Below, piece by piece: positions 44,038 to 52,951 of a stretch of DNA of 64,000 nucleotides. A program made the position numbers and the translations under genes. The notes beneath the pieces were generated by a model that saw only the letters and a program-made list of their open reading frames with translations, searched no databases and had not been told where the DNA came from. Position 1 is the first letter of the stretch, and each line of letters starts with the position of its first letter. Origin of the DNA: Lewinellaceae bacterium (GTDB lineage: Bacteria; Bacteroidota; Bacteroidia; Chitinophagales; Saprospiraceae); the NCBI GenBank assembly GCA_020636075.1, contig JACJYO010000004.1:434001-498000 (forward strand), in the 5' to 3' direction.

Positions 44038-46224
44038 ATGCGTAATCTCCTGAACATATTCTTGCTCCTGGCCTTTTCAAATGCCCTGTCCGGGCAATGC
44101 CTACAGTTGCAAAACTGTCCGATGGCGCCGGTTGTATTTTGCGATTCCACGGCCAACGATTCCCTGCAGTGGAATAACGCGCTCTTTGCCGCCCCAACCT
44201 ACCTCACCAATAATTTGCCGGAGGGGGAAGCCGACCTCTGCTTTGCTGTCAGCGATACCTGTACGGGCGCCAACCTCGACATTCAATACCTCCTGTTTCT
44301 CGACCTCGACGGCAATGGCGACCGTGAAACAGTGGTCAGCAGCGCCGACCTGCCGCCTGCAGGAAAGGTCTATTTCGGCAATGCCGGAAATCCCAACTAC
44401 AGTGGCGGCACGGCAGCGGCATTCGATACCCGGCAGGTGCCTGCCGGAGAACTCTACCAATTTGCCCTTGAAACCAGTGGCGACCCGGCCAACCGTACTG
44501 CTTGTATTCGCTGGAATACGGCCAATGCACCCGCAAACTTCGAAACGCCGCAGTTGCCCTACGGCAACCACCTGGTGAAATGGGTAGTGTCGAACGGCCT
44601 GGGCGATGTGGATACCTGCACCTACGAAATTCAGGTGGCGGACTGCCAGGCGCCTGTGGTTGGTTGTATCAACGGCCTTTCCGCCAATATTATGCCGACG
44701 CACATGATCACCTTATGGTTTTCCGATTTTATGCAGTATACCGCGGATAATGTTACTCCCGAAATTATGCTGGAAACAGGTATTCGGAAAAGATTTTCCG
44801 GCACGGGATTTCCGCTCGACAGCATGGGTAACCCGCAGCACAGCATAACATTCGATTGCAGCGAACTGGGTAACCAACAGGTGGAAATCTGGGTGCGCGA
44901 CCTGGCCGGAAATACCGATTCCTGCATGACTTGGGCACTTATTGAAGATGCGGCCGATTTTTGTGGGAGTGCTTCCCAAGTCTACATCGACGTGCGGGTA
45001 TGCGCCCGGCAGTGGTGTACGGGGGCTGTTGTATCTGATGTTGCGGTGAGTAACCCAGCCTGGGGAATCCCTGACCCTGACTTTTGGCAGCTGTATTCCG
45101 ATGGATGTTATATCGCGGAGCGCAATACCCTGATCGCAAACTACGACCTGTCGGTAACCAAAGACGACGATCCGATTAATGGCCTCGATATTCTTGACCT
45201 GATAGCGGCTTCCAATCATATCCTTGGGCTGGAGCCCTTGACCAATCCTTATGCCATGGTTGCTGCCGATGTGAACAACAGTCGCAGTATTACCACTTTT
45301 GACATTGTGGAGTCGCGGAAGCTGCTGATGGGGGTGTACGATGAATTCCCAAACAGCCCTTCCTGGCGCTTTTTTGATAGCGATGTTGCTTTCCCAAATC
45401 CGAACAACCCGTTCCAGGGGATTTTCCCGGAAACCAAGCAACTCATCTTCACGTCAAACGATACCATCCAGGGCGACTACGAGTTTAAGGCGGTCAAAAT
45501 AGGTGATGTAAACTGTTCCGCTATCCCAAATTTTGCTCCGCAAACGAATGATCGCGCGGTGGCTTATCTGAATTTCCCCGGGCAGTTGCTTGAAGCCGGC
45601 GAGACAATCGACTTACCTATCCGCTTCGCGGAAACGGCTACCTGGCTGGGCTTCCAGTTTGGGCTTCAGTTTGATCCGGAAAAATTGGTCCTGGAGGCGG
45701 TGTTGCCCGGCAATTTGCCCGGTTGGGATGCGCAAACCACCTTCCAACCGCATCCGGGCCTGCTCAATGTGCTTTGGTTTAACACCGACCCGCAATTACT
45801 TTCCCGGGAAAAAACGCTGTGCACCTTGCGCCTGCGTGCCCTGACTCCGGTGGATTTGAGAACGGCGTTGCAACTGGCCACCGGGCGCCTGCGTGCTGAA
45901 GCATTCACCGGAGCATCGGAAGCCCGCAACCTGCAACTGCAATTCAGCCCGGTAACAACAACGGCAATCCGGATCGGCCAACCCCAGCCAAACCCTGCCA
46001 CAACGGGCGCTCAACTCCAACTCGAACTCCCGGAACCCATGCCGGTTCAACTCGATCTGTGGGATGGGCAGGGGCGCCTGGTTTGGAGCCAAAATTTGCA
46101 AGGCCAAGCCGGATTTCAAACCCTGGATTTCCCGGAAGCAGCCTTCAAAGTAGCGGGAGTATACTTGTGGCGGCTTGCAGCCGGCACGGAGGTACGCAGC
46201 GGGCGTTTGGTGATCCAGCCCTGA
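44038..46224 (+). CDS. Secreted T9SS cargo protein with dockerin-like region, paralog of the 11323 protein
   Basis: A 728-residue protein with a signal peptide (ending SGQC). Residues 25-300 align throughout with the part of the 11323 protein coded at about 13610-14470, including the shared DxxGNxE/RETV, FALET, GNHLVKW, GLSANIMPT and IRK segments. A dockerin-like pair (INGLDILDLIAASNHILGLEP; TTFDIVESRKLLMGV), a cohesin-like domain and a T9SS type A sorting domain (PQPNPATTGAQLQL...) follow. It has lost the HYR repeats of the larger paralog. Confidence 0.88.
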   Translation: MRNLLNIFLLLAFSNALSGQCLQLQNCPMAPVVFCDSTANDSLQWNNALFAAPTYLTNNLPEGEADLCFAVSDTCTGANLDIQYLLFLDLDGNGDRETVVSSADLPPAGKVYFGNAGNPNYSGGTAAAFDTRQVPAGELYQFALETSGDPANRTACIRWNTANAPANFETPQLPYGNHLVKWVVSNGLGDVDTCTYEIQVADCQAPVVGCINGLSANIMPTHMITLWFSDFMQYTADNVTPEIMLETGIRKRFSGTGFPLDSMGNPQHSITFDCSELGNQQVEIWVRDLAGNTDSCMTWALIEDAADFCGSASQVYIDVRVCARQWCTGAVVSDVAVSNPAWGIPDPDFWQLYSDGCYIAERNTLIANYDLSVTKDDDPINGLDILDLIAASNHILGLEPLTNPYAMVAADVNNSRSITTFDIVESRKLLMGVYDEFPNSPSWRFFDSDVAFPNPNNPFQGIFPETKQLIFTSNDTIQGDYEFKAVKIGDVNCSAIPNFAPQTNDRAVAYLNFPGQLLEAGETIDLPIRFAETATWLGFQFGLQFDPEKLVLEAVLPGNLPGWDAQTTFQPHPGLLNVLWFNTDPQLLSREKTLCTLRLRALTPVDLRTALQLATGRLRAEAFTGASEARNLQLQFSPVTTTAIRIGQPQPNPATTGAQLQLELPEPMPVQLDLWDGQGRLVWSQNLQGQAGFQTLDFPEAAFKVAGVYLWRLAAGTEVRSGRLVIQP

Positions 46225-46234
46225 GTTTTTTTTT

Positions 46235-46405
46235 ACCACGGAGGCACGGAGGACATAGAGTTTTCCGCCATCGGCGGATTTTTTAATTTGACAGGATTTG
46301 CATGAAAAACAGGATTAAACACCGCAATCTTGAACATCTTGTAAATCCTGTCTTAATAATTTTCGCCGAAGTCGGAAAACTCCGTGTCCTCTGTGCCTCC
46401 GTGGT
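46235..46405. repeat. 171-bp inverted-repeat element, CACGGAGGCACGGAG family
   Basis: The arms 46235-46278 and 46362-46405 are reverse complements at 38 of 44 bases. A second, inner pair, GACAGGATTT at 46290-46299 and AAATCCTGTC at 46343-46352, is perfect. It fills the gap between two convergent genes. Confidence 0.75.
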
Positions 46406-46408
46406 GAA

Positions 46409-47851
46409 CTAACCAGCCCCCAAACCGAAAACCTCCATCTTCCGCTCAATCTGCTCCAGCAACCAGTCCCGGTGATAAATAGCGGTAGCCTCAGGCAAAG
46501 CCTTTTTGAGCGCGGGCAATTGGCCGGCTTCCGGCTTGTCGATCTTGGCCAACTTTCGGGTGAAGTCAACAAACCGCCGGGCCTGCTGCTTCATTTGCGG
46601 GCTGAGCAATCCCTGGCGCAAGAGGTACACCCGGTAGGCTTCGAGGTGCGAAAGCAGTAACTCGATTTCGCCGGTCTCATAATAAATGCGGGTGAGCAGG
46701 TTGCGAATGGTCACGGCAAGCAGCACATTGGGCGGATTGACCTGGTTGAGCAGCACCTGGGCCCGGTCATATTCGCCCAGGTGGTAGTGGTACTGGCCTT
46801 GGGCGATGCGGGTGACATCGTCGGCATACGTTTCGGGTAAACGCTTGCGGTATTGCCGGATAAATTCGTTGACCCAATCAGCTTGCCCGGTGCGCAGGCC
46901 GGTGTTCACAAGGTTGATAAACCGCCAGGGCGACAGTTCGCCGTTTTCAAACAACAAGCCGTTTGCCAGCAGTTTTTTATTGATTTCCAGGTATTCGATG
47001 GAAAACTCCGGCGCATTTTCCCGATTGATCCGCCGGGTGCAGTAGTTCAGCAACCCGGTGTACAGCTGTTTCCGTTCCGGCTCGTTGAAACGGTTTTCAT
47101 GCTCTGCCAACAGATTTTTTAAATGAAAAAAATGGGCGGTGTTTTCCGGTTCCTTCACCAGCTGAATACCGGCAAGGTAGATTTGGGCGGTTGGATTCAG
47201 TGGTCGGTCGTTGTTTAGCAGGTATTCCAGCACCCGGTCGCCCAGTTCCCACTGGTAGTGCACGTTGAGCACGTATTCGCTGGCGGCCATGGCCCAGCCG
47301 TAGCGCAGTTTTTCCACCAAATAAAAATCGTCGAGCGCGTCGGAGGCTTCCTGCAGGGTTTGATGAAACTGGTGTTGTTGCAGGTCGGTATGGTCGTACC
47401 GAATGGCTTTTAGCCGGAAGGCGTTGAGGTAATGACTGGCATTGCGCAGCGGATTTTTTTCCAGGGCTTGCACCGCTTTGTCCAGGGCAAATTTGTAGTG
47501 CCGGGGCAAGGCATCGGGGTCGAATACCTGCAACAGGGCCATGGCTTCCTCCAGATCGTCGGCCCGAAAATGCTCGATGGACAGAAAGGCTTCGGCCAGT
47601 TGCTGCAACTGGTTCATGAGGTAGGTGAGCCGTTGGGCCGTCAGCGGCTTGTCGGATTTGAATGATTGAAGTACAGTGGCTTTTTTCAGGGCGGGGTTTT
47701 GAAAATCGGGGGCATGCCTGGCCAGGAAGTCGAAAAACAGCGGCAACTCAGCCGAATGGTTGAAATACGGCGACTCCAGAAAGTCCCGAAACCGGGTCAG
47801 TTGGCGGCCGGAAAGGTGGCGTAACACATCGATGAGCTTGCTCTGGCGCAT
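46409..47851 (-). CDS. Helical-repeat protein of a lineage-specific family, copy 2
   Basis: A 480-residue, mostly helical protein without signal peptide, homologous to the protein at 39288 (shared blocks ESPYF, RRIN, LLFENGELSPWRF, YHYHLGEYDRA, RIYYETGE and RDWLLEQIER). The shared landmarks keep their order and spacing over the whole length. It is divergently transcribed from the dockerin/T9SS gene at 47898, just as copy 1 is divergent from a T9SS gene. Cytosolic; function unknown. Confidence 0.8.
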   Translation of the reverse strand: MRQSKLIDVLRHLSGRQLTRFRDFLESPYFNHSAELPLFFDFLARHAPDFQNPALKKATVLQSFKSDKPLTAQRLTYLMNQLQQLAEAFLSIEHFRADDLEEAMALLQVFDPDALPRHYKFALDKAVQALEKNPLRNASHYLNAFRLKAIRYDHTDLQQHQFHQTLQEASDALDDFYLVEKLRYGWAMAASEYVLNVHYQWELGDRVLEYLLNNDRPLNPTAQIYLAGIQLVKEPENTAHFFHLKNLLAEHENRFNEPERKQLYTGLLNYCTRRINRENAPEFSIEYLEINKKLLANGLLFENGELSPWRFINLVNTGLRTGQADWVNEFIRQYRKRLPETYADDVTRIAQGQYHYHLGEYDRAQVLLNQVNPPNVLLAVTIRNLLTRIYYETGEIELLLSHLEAYRVYLLRQGLLSPQMKQQARRFVDFTRKLAKIDKPEAGQLPALKKALPEATAIYHRDWLLEQIERKMEVFGLGAG

Positions 47852-47897
47852 ACCGTATTGGCGCTAATTTGCTAACTTTCGGAACAAATTCAACCCA

Positions 47898-49016
47898 ATG
47901 CTTATGAAAACAGGACTTTGTTTGCTGCTCTTTTTGCCTTTTGCCCTGCAGGCACAACTCCTGCGCCCCGGCGACGCCAACAACGACGGCAGGGTTGATC
48001 ACCTCGATGTATTGGCCATTGGCCTCAGCTTCGGCCAGGAAGGCCCACCGCGAGAGCCGCCTTTCCAGGGGATCGACTGGATGCTCAAGCCGTTCGAGCT
48101 CTGGCCCGGCGGCCTGCCCGGCACTATGGTCAATTATGGCTTTTCCGATTGCGATGGCGACGGCTTGGTAACCGTGGAAGATGTCGAAGCGTTGCAAATG
48201 AATTACGACAGCACCCACATGGACAGCCAGCCGCCGCCCCTGCCCTGGACACCGCCGGACACCGCTTTTCTTTCCGCACTGCCCCGGCTGGTATTCACCT
48301 TCGATCCCGATACTGCCACGGTGCAGGATACGCTCTACCTCCATATTTTTTACGAACATCCATTTGGACTACCTCTGGAGGATTCGCCGCTGGGTGTGGC
48401 ATTTACCCTTGAATTTGACGAAACGCTGGTCAAAGACAGCCTGACGGTGGTGTTCTTCCCGGATACGGTGAGCGACCTGCTGTTTGCTGCCGGTGCTACC
48501 GGATTTGCCGATGCGCGTGCTGTGCCGCCAGGCATGGTCGAGTACGGGGCCGCCGGAAAAGGGCAGCCGGCGCTGACGTTTTCGCGCCCGCTCGGTGTGG
48601 TGCGGTTTATTATCGAGGATATCATCGTGCGGCCCGACACCTTCTGGACGGACTTCAAGGTCGACGTTGCCAAACCGGTTATGATCAATGCCAAGGAGCA
48701 GATCATGCAATTTGGAGTGCTCGTCGATGACGTGGTGCTGTTTCAGGAATTGTCGGCTGTGCCACCGCCACCTGCGCCGCTGTCGGTACGGGTATATCCT
48801 TCCCCGGTATTGGATGTGCTGCACATGGAATCAACGGAATCGCCGTTGGCGCGCGTCCGGATTTTTGATGTATTTGGAAAACGGGTTGTCGACCGGGAAA
48901 TGCAGGGGCAGCGTCAGGTTGACTTGTCTGCCACCAGTTGGCCCCCTGGATTTTATTGGGTAAACATGTTGGGTGAAAACGGCCGGTTCGCGGTGCAGAA
49001 CCTGGTTAAACTCTAG
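47898..49016 (+). CDS. Secreted T9SS cargo protein with a dockerin-like Ca-binding pair
   Basis: A 372-residue protein with a signal peptide (an ATG at 47904 is an equally good start) ending LQAQ. A pair of dockerin-type Ca loops is separated by about 50 residues: GDANNDGRVDHLDVLAI (about 25-41) and DCDGDGLVTVEDVEALQ (about 86-102). A cohesin-like or Ig-like beta domain follows, and the C-terminus (VYPSPVLDVLHME...FYWVNM) is a T9SS type A sorting domain. Confidence 0.85.
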   Translation: MLMKTGLCLLLFLPFALQAQLLRPGDANNDGRVDHLDVLAIGLSFGQEGPPREPPFQGIDWMLKPFELWPGGLPGTMVNYGFSDCDGDGLVTVEDVEALQMNYDSTHMDSQPPPLPWTPPDTAFLSALPRLVFTFDPDTATVQDTLYLHIFYEHPFGLPLEDSPLGVAFTLEFDETLVKDSLTVVFFPDTVSDLLFAAGATGFADARAVPPGMVEYGAAGKGQPALTFSRPLGVVRFIIEDIIVRPDTFWTDFKVDVAKPVMINAKEQIMQFGVLVDDVVLFQELSAVPPPPAPLSVRVYPSPVLDVLHMESTESPLARVRIFDVFGKRVVDREMQGQRQVDLSATSWPPGFYWVNMLGENGRFAVQNLVKL

Positions 49017-49068
49017 GTTTTGCAATGTTTCAGGATGAACAGCAAATACCTATTGCGGAGTCTGACCA

Positions 49069-49142
49069 TTTTTCAAATTTCAAATTTTTCCTCTCCAATT
49101 TCAAATAGCAATTACCGCAAACCTTCATTTGAAATGGGAAAA
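49069..49142. repeat. TTTCAAATTT-type inverted repeat, copy 2
   Basis: TTTTTCAAATTTCAAATTTTTC at its start and ATTTGAAATGGGAAAAG at its end (49127-49142) can pair imperfectly, and TCCAATTTCAAATAG lies between. It is a degenerate member of the family at 22173 and 52821, upstream of the AraC-type gene. Confidence 0.45.
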
Positions 49143-49244
49143 GATATCCCCCGTAAACACCCCAAACCAGCCGTTTCATCCAATTTTTTCTAAAAAAAGG
49201 CGCTCGCATATGATTTTCCCGGTAGTGAACAAACAGCCACTGTC

Positions 49245-50183
49245 ATGTACTACCGCGAATATCAGCCACACCCCAGTCTCCAGCCTTTCGTGGAAAACTA
49301 TTGGATCCTGCGCACAGAAGCCGGAAAGGAAGAGGTGGTTGTGCCCGACGGGAACACCAGTCTGATGTTTTTGAGCACCGGGGTAAAACGCCTCGATATT
49401 GAAAAACAAACCACATTGCAAACGGGTAAAAATGCCGTGGTCGTCGGGCAAAAAAGCCGGCCGGTGCTGTACCAGTTCGACCCCGGCCCTGCTTTGGAAA
49501 CCATTGGAGTGCGCTTCCGGCCGGCGGGCCTGCCTGCGTTTACTCAAATGCCCATGGTCCGGTTGCGCGACCAGGTAATTTCGGCGACCGAAATTTTTGA
49601 ACAGGGCTTACAGCAGGCAACTACACAAGTAACGCTGACCGGTGGTCGGCGTAAGGGTTTGCAGCAGGCAACTGCACAAGTAACGCTGACCGGTGGTCGG
49701 CGTAAGGGTTTGCAGCAGGAAACTGCACAAGTAACGCTGACCGGTGGTCGGCGTACCTTGGTGGATACCCTGAACCGGTTTTTAATACAAAATTTGCAAA
49801 CGCAACAACTGCATCACCACAGTGCCATGCAAATGACCGAGCACATCATCCGGTGCCAGGGCCAATACCGGGCTGCCGATTGCATGCAGCGTTTTCACCT
49901 GTCGGAACGCCAGATCGAGCGCCTGTTCCGGCAGTTTGTCGGGCTTACGCCCAAAACATTCGCCCGGATCGTGCGCTTCAACCACACCATTGTCTGCCAC
50001 CAGCGCCAAACCGGCCTGCGGCTCACCGACCTGGCCTACGTCAACGGTTATTTCGACCAAATGCACTTCGTCAAGGAGGTGAAATCGTTTACCCTGAAAA
50101 CACCCAAACAGTACTTCCGCTACAGCGCCGAAGCCTGGTCGCAACCACTTTGTGCCTTGCTCGATAAACGATTTGTACGCTGA
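49245..50183 (+). CDS. AraC family regulator with N-terminal DUF6597-like domain and internal 17-residue tandem repeat
   Basis: A 312-residue protein. The N-terminal YYREYQPHPSLQPFVENYW begins a DUF6597-like ligand or cupin domain (about 1-115). A tandem repeat of 17 residues (LQQATAQVTLTGGRRKG-type) occurs three times at residues 122-170 as the linker. The C-terminal AraC HTH (about 200-300) has the usual LSERQIERLFRQFVGLTPKTFARIVRFNH. The repeat is 51 bp per unit and nearly identical at DNA level, so copy number may vary in frame. It precedes the TonB-receptor-like gene by 197 bases. Confidence 0.85.
   Translation: MYYREYQPHPSLQPFVENYWILRTEAGKEEVVVPDGNTSLMFLSTGVKRLDIEKQTTLQTGKNAVVVGQKSRPVLYQFDPGPALETIGVRFRPAGLPAFTQMPMVRLRDQVISATEIFEQGLQQATTQVTLTGGRRKGLQQATAQVTLTGGRRKGLQQETAQVTLTGGRRTLVDTLNRFLIQNLQTQQLHHHSAMQMTEHIIRCQGQYRAADCMQRFHLSERQIERLFRQFVGLTPKTFARIVRFNHTIVCHQRQTGLRLTDLAYVNGYFDQMHFVKEVKSFTLKTPKQYFRYSAEAWSQPLCALLDKRFVR
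49608..49756 (+). repeat. 51-bp tandem repeat inside the AraC gene (about 2.9 copies)
   Basis: Units start at 49608, 49659 and 49710; adjacent units differ at only a few positions. Each encodes 17 residues, so gain or loss of a unit keeps the frame and changes the linker length. Confidence 0.9.
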
Positions 50184-50380
50184 TACGGGCACTTTAGCCC
50201 GCTGCCGCTGCTCCTGATCGAGCGGTCGGATTTTTACTATGCTCCGGTTTTGCTCCTGCTGATTTTTGTATCACTATTCCGGCCATATGCCATGGGTAGT
50301 CGCTTCCAGCCTGCCTTCCTCCGCCAGTTGCGGGGAGGGCGTTTTGGAACGATCCGGCCGGTTTTTTAACCACTCAAACT

Positions 50381-52810
50381 ATGCAATCAAAAGCACTACT
50401 CCTCGTCCCATACCTTTTGGCCGCGGCCTTGCAACTTGCCGCGCAAACCAGTTTTCATGGCCTTATAACCGACGTCAAGGGCGGCCCGCTCGAATTTGTG
50501 AACGTGACCCTGTATACTGTTTCCGACAGCAGCCTGGTCAAAGGCGGCCTGACAGATGCTGCCGGTAAGTACGAACTGGACCCCGTTCCGGCGGGAACAT
50601 ACTTCGTACGGGCGGCACTGTTGGGCTTCACTACCACCACTTCCGAGCCGGTAAGCGCTTCCGGCGCATTGATGGAAGTAACTACCCTGGCCTTGCCGGA
50701 GCAGACGGCGAGTTTGAACGAAGTGACCGTAGTGGCCGAAAAACCCTTCATCGAACGGCGGCTTGACCGGCTGATCGTCAACGTGGAAAACAGCATCGTG
50801 AGCGCGGGGGCTTCAGCATTGGAGGTATTGGAGCGTTCGCCCAACGTGCAAATCGATCAGGAGGGCAACATCAGCTTGCGCGGGCGCCGCGGCGTGATCG
50901 TAATGCTCGACGACAAGCGCCTGCAACTCACCGGCGCCGAACTGGCCAATTTGCTGCACGGGATGCCTTCTTCTTCGATCGAATTGATTGAAATTATCAC
51001 CAACCCTTCGGCCAAATACGACGCCGAAGGCAGTGCCGGCATTATCAACCTGCGCACCAAAAAGAACAAAAATCTGGGTACCAACGGCAGCGTATCGCTT
51101 TCGGCAGGGCGCGGGAAATTTGGTAAAGCCAATGCCGGATTTGACGTGAACCACCGCACGGCGCGATGGAATGTATTTGCCGGCTACAATTTCAGTTACA
51201 ACAAGTATTTCAACAACCTGGAGCTGTTTCGGAAGTTTAGCGAAAACGGCGTGGTGCAGCAGATCTACGACCAGGATAACTTCGTGGCATTCCCCTTCCA
51301 CACGCAGACACCCCGCCTGGGTGTTGATTTTTTCCCTTCGGAAAAAACGACTATTGGTGTGCTGTTCACCGGGGTGCGCAACCAGTTCAAGCCCAGCGCC
51401 GACAACGAATCGTACATCCTCGACCCCAACGAAAACATCACCGGCCGGTTTACCACGACCAACCGTTCGGAAGACGACTGGTACAACGGCGCTGTCAACC
51501 TGAACTTCAAACACCGCTTTGGCGCTGAAAAGGGTGAACTAAGTGCCGACCTCGACTATGCCCGCTATGGCAATGCGACTGACCAATTGTTCAACACCTT
51601 CCACTACGACAGCGAAGACAATCCGCTCGGGGTCGATTACCTGCGCGGCGACATCAGCGGCACCCTCGACCTGTATGCCGCTAAGGCCGATTTCTCCCGT
51701 CCGCTTGGGGCGTCCGGGAAAATCGAGGCCGGGGTAAAGTCCAGCCTGGTGCGTACCGACAACGACCTGAAATATTTTATCCGCGAAAACGGCGAAGAGT
51801 TGCTCGATATGGGCCAGAGCAATCATTTTCTGTACGACGAGAACATCAACGCGGCCTACCTCAACTGGAGTCGCGAGTGGGGCAAGTGGAACCTTCAGGC
51901 CGGCTTGCGCGGCGAGCAAACTGTGGCCGACGGCTTACAACTGACCACCGACAGCGCTTTCCACCGCAATTATTTCCAGTTGTTTCCCAGTGCGTTTATC
52001 AACTACAAGGCCTCCGAAAAACACCTTTGGGGCATTTCCGTCAGTCGCCGTATCAACCGGCCCAATTACCAGCAGCTCAATCCATTCCGTTCCTTTGTGG
52101 ACCCCACCACCGTCCGCGCCGGCAACCCTTTCCTGAAACCGCAATTAACCTATGCTTTCGAACTGACGCACACCTTCAATCAGCGCCTGAATACTACACT
52201 GAGTTACAGCATCACCAGCGACAACATCACCTATGCCCTCCTGCAAAACGACCAGGAGCGCTACACCGTGGTCACCAACGTCAATATCGAACGCTACGAG
52301 AACGTCAGCCTGTCCATGAATGCGCCGTTTTCGCTGACAAAATGGTGGACGCTGAATGCCGATATGACCATCTGGTGGCACCGCTTCAGTGGCGCGATTT
52401 CCGGTTTCGATCTCAACCAGTCGAGCCCGGCCGTGTACTTCAACGGGACCAATACCTTCCGGCTGTCCGGCGGTTGGACGCTGGAACTCGGCGGCTTTTG
52501 GCACAACCGGCACGTGTATTCCATTTCCACCATCGACCCGATGTGGTCGGTGAAGGCCGGGCTCCAAAAAACGCTGTGGGAAGGTCGCGGTACCCTTCGG
52601 CTCAATGTGCGTGATATTTTCTACCGCAGTTGGCCGCGCGGCAGCACCGACTGGGGTAATATTGACGAGATCTTCGAAAGCAAGCGGGAAACCCGGGTGG
52701 GGACCCTGGCGTTTTCCTATCGCTTCGGTAAAAAAACGGTGCAGCAAGCCCGCCGCCGCCAATCGGGCGCCGAAGAGGAAAAACGGCGGGCGTCTACGGG
52801 GGGAGGGTAG
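50381..52810 (+). CDS. Outer-membrane beta-barrel protein, TonB-dependent-receptor-like (OMP_b-brl_3)
   Basis: An 809-residue protein with a signal peptide (ending LAAQ). A carboxypeptidase-like (CarboxypepD_reg) domain at about 23-105 is followed by a plug-like domain (about 115-225; VSAGASALEVLERSPNVQID and IEIITNPSAKYDAEGSAGIINLRTKK) and a beta barrel ending FSYRFGKK. There is no clear TonB box at the start. Such proteins are usually uptake or surface receptors; the substrate is unknown. The AraC gene upstream is a possible regulator. Confidence 0.88.
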   Translation: MQSKALLLVPYLLAAALQLAAQTSFHGLITDVKGGPLEFVNVTLYTVSDSSLVKGGLTDAAGKYELDPVPAGTYFVRAALLGFTTTTSEPVSASGALMEVTTLALPEQTASLNEVTVVAEKPFIERRLDRLIVNVENSIVSAGASALEVLERSPNVQIDQEGNISLRGRRGVIVMLDDKRLQLTGAELANLLHGMPSSSIELIEIITNPSAKYDAEGSAGIINLRTKKNKNLGTNGSVSLSAGRGKFGKANAGFDVNHRTARWNVFAGYNFSYNKYFNNLELFRKFSENGVVQQIYDQDNFVAFPFHTQTPRLGVDFFPSEKTTIGVLFTGVRNQFKPSADNESYILDPNENITGRFTTTNRSEDDWYNGAVNLNFKHRFGAEKGELSADLDYARYGNATDQLFNTFHYDSEDNPLGVDYLRGDISGTLDLYAAKADFSRPLGASGKIEAGVKSSLVRTDNDLKYFIRENGEELLDMGQSNHFLYDENINAAYLNWSREWGKWNLQAGLRGEQTVADGLQLTTDSAFHRNYFQLFPSAFINYKASEKHLWGISVSRRINRPNYQQLNPFRSFVDPTTVRAGNPFLKPQLTYAFELTHTFNQRLNTTLSYSITSDNITYALLQNDQERYTVVTNVNIERYENVSLSMNAPFSLTKWWTLNADMTIWWHRFSGAISGFDLNQSSPAVYFNGTNTFRLSGGWTLELGGFWHNRHVYSISTIDPMWSVKAGLQKTLWEGRGTLRLNVRDIFYRSWPRGSTDWGNIDEIFESKRETRVGTLAFSYRFGKKTVQQARRRQSGAEEEKRRASTGGG

Positions 52811-52820
52811 GCACTTGTAT

Positions 52821-52928
52821 TTTTCAAATTTTCAATTTCCAATTGGACATTTCAAATCAAAAGGATGATCCCGATAGGGGCAGTTTCATGAATTTGAAAT
52901 GTCAAATTGGAAAAGAAAAATTTGAAAA
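52821..52928. repeat. TTTCAAATTT-type inverted repeat, copy 3
   Basis: The arms 52821-52857 and 52892-52928 match as reverse complements at about 33 of 37 bases. It lies in the gap between the outer-membrane protein and the DUF1343 gene. Confidence 0.65.
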
Positions 52929-52951
52929 GTCTCAGCCCACCGGTCCCCTTC

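Noticed and set aside
49608..49756. Tandem 51-bp units considered as a CRISPR fragment
   Set aside because: Units are contiguous with no spacers and stay in frame with a protein gene.
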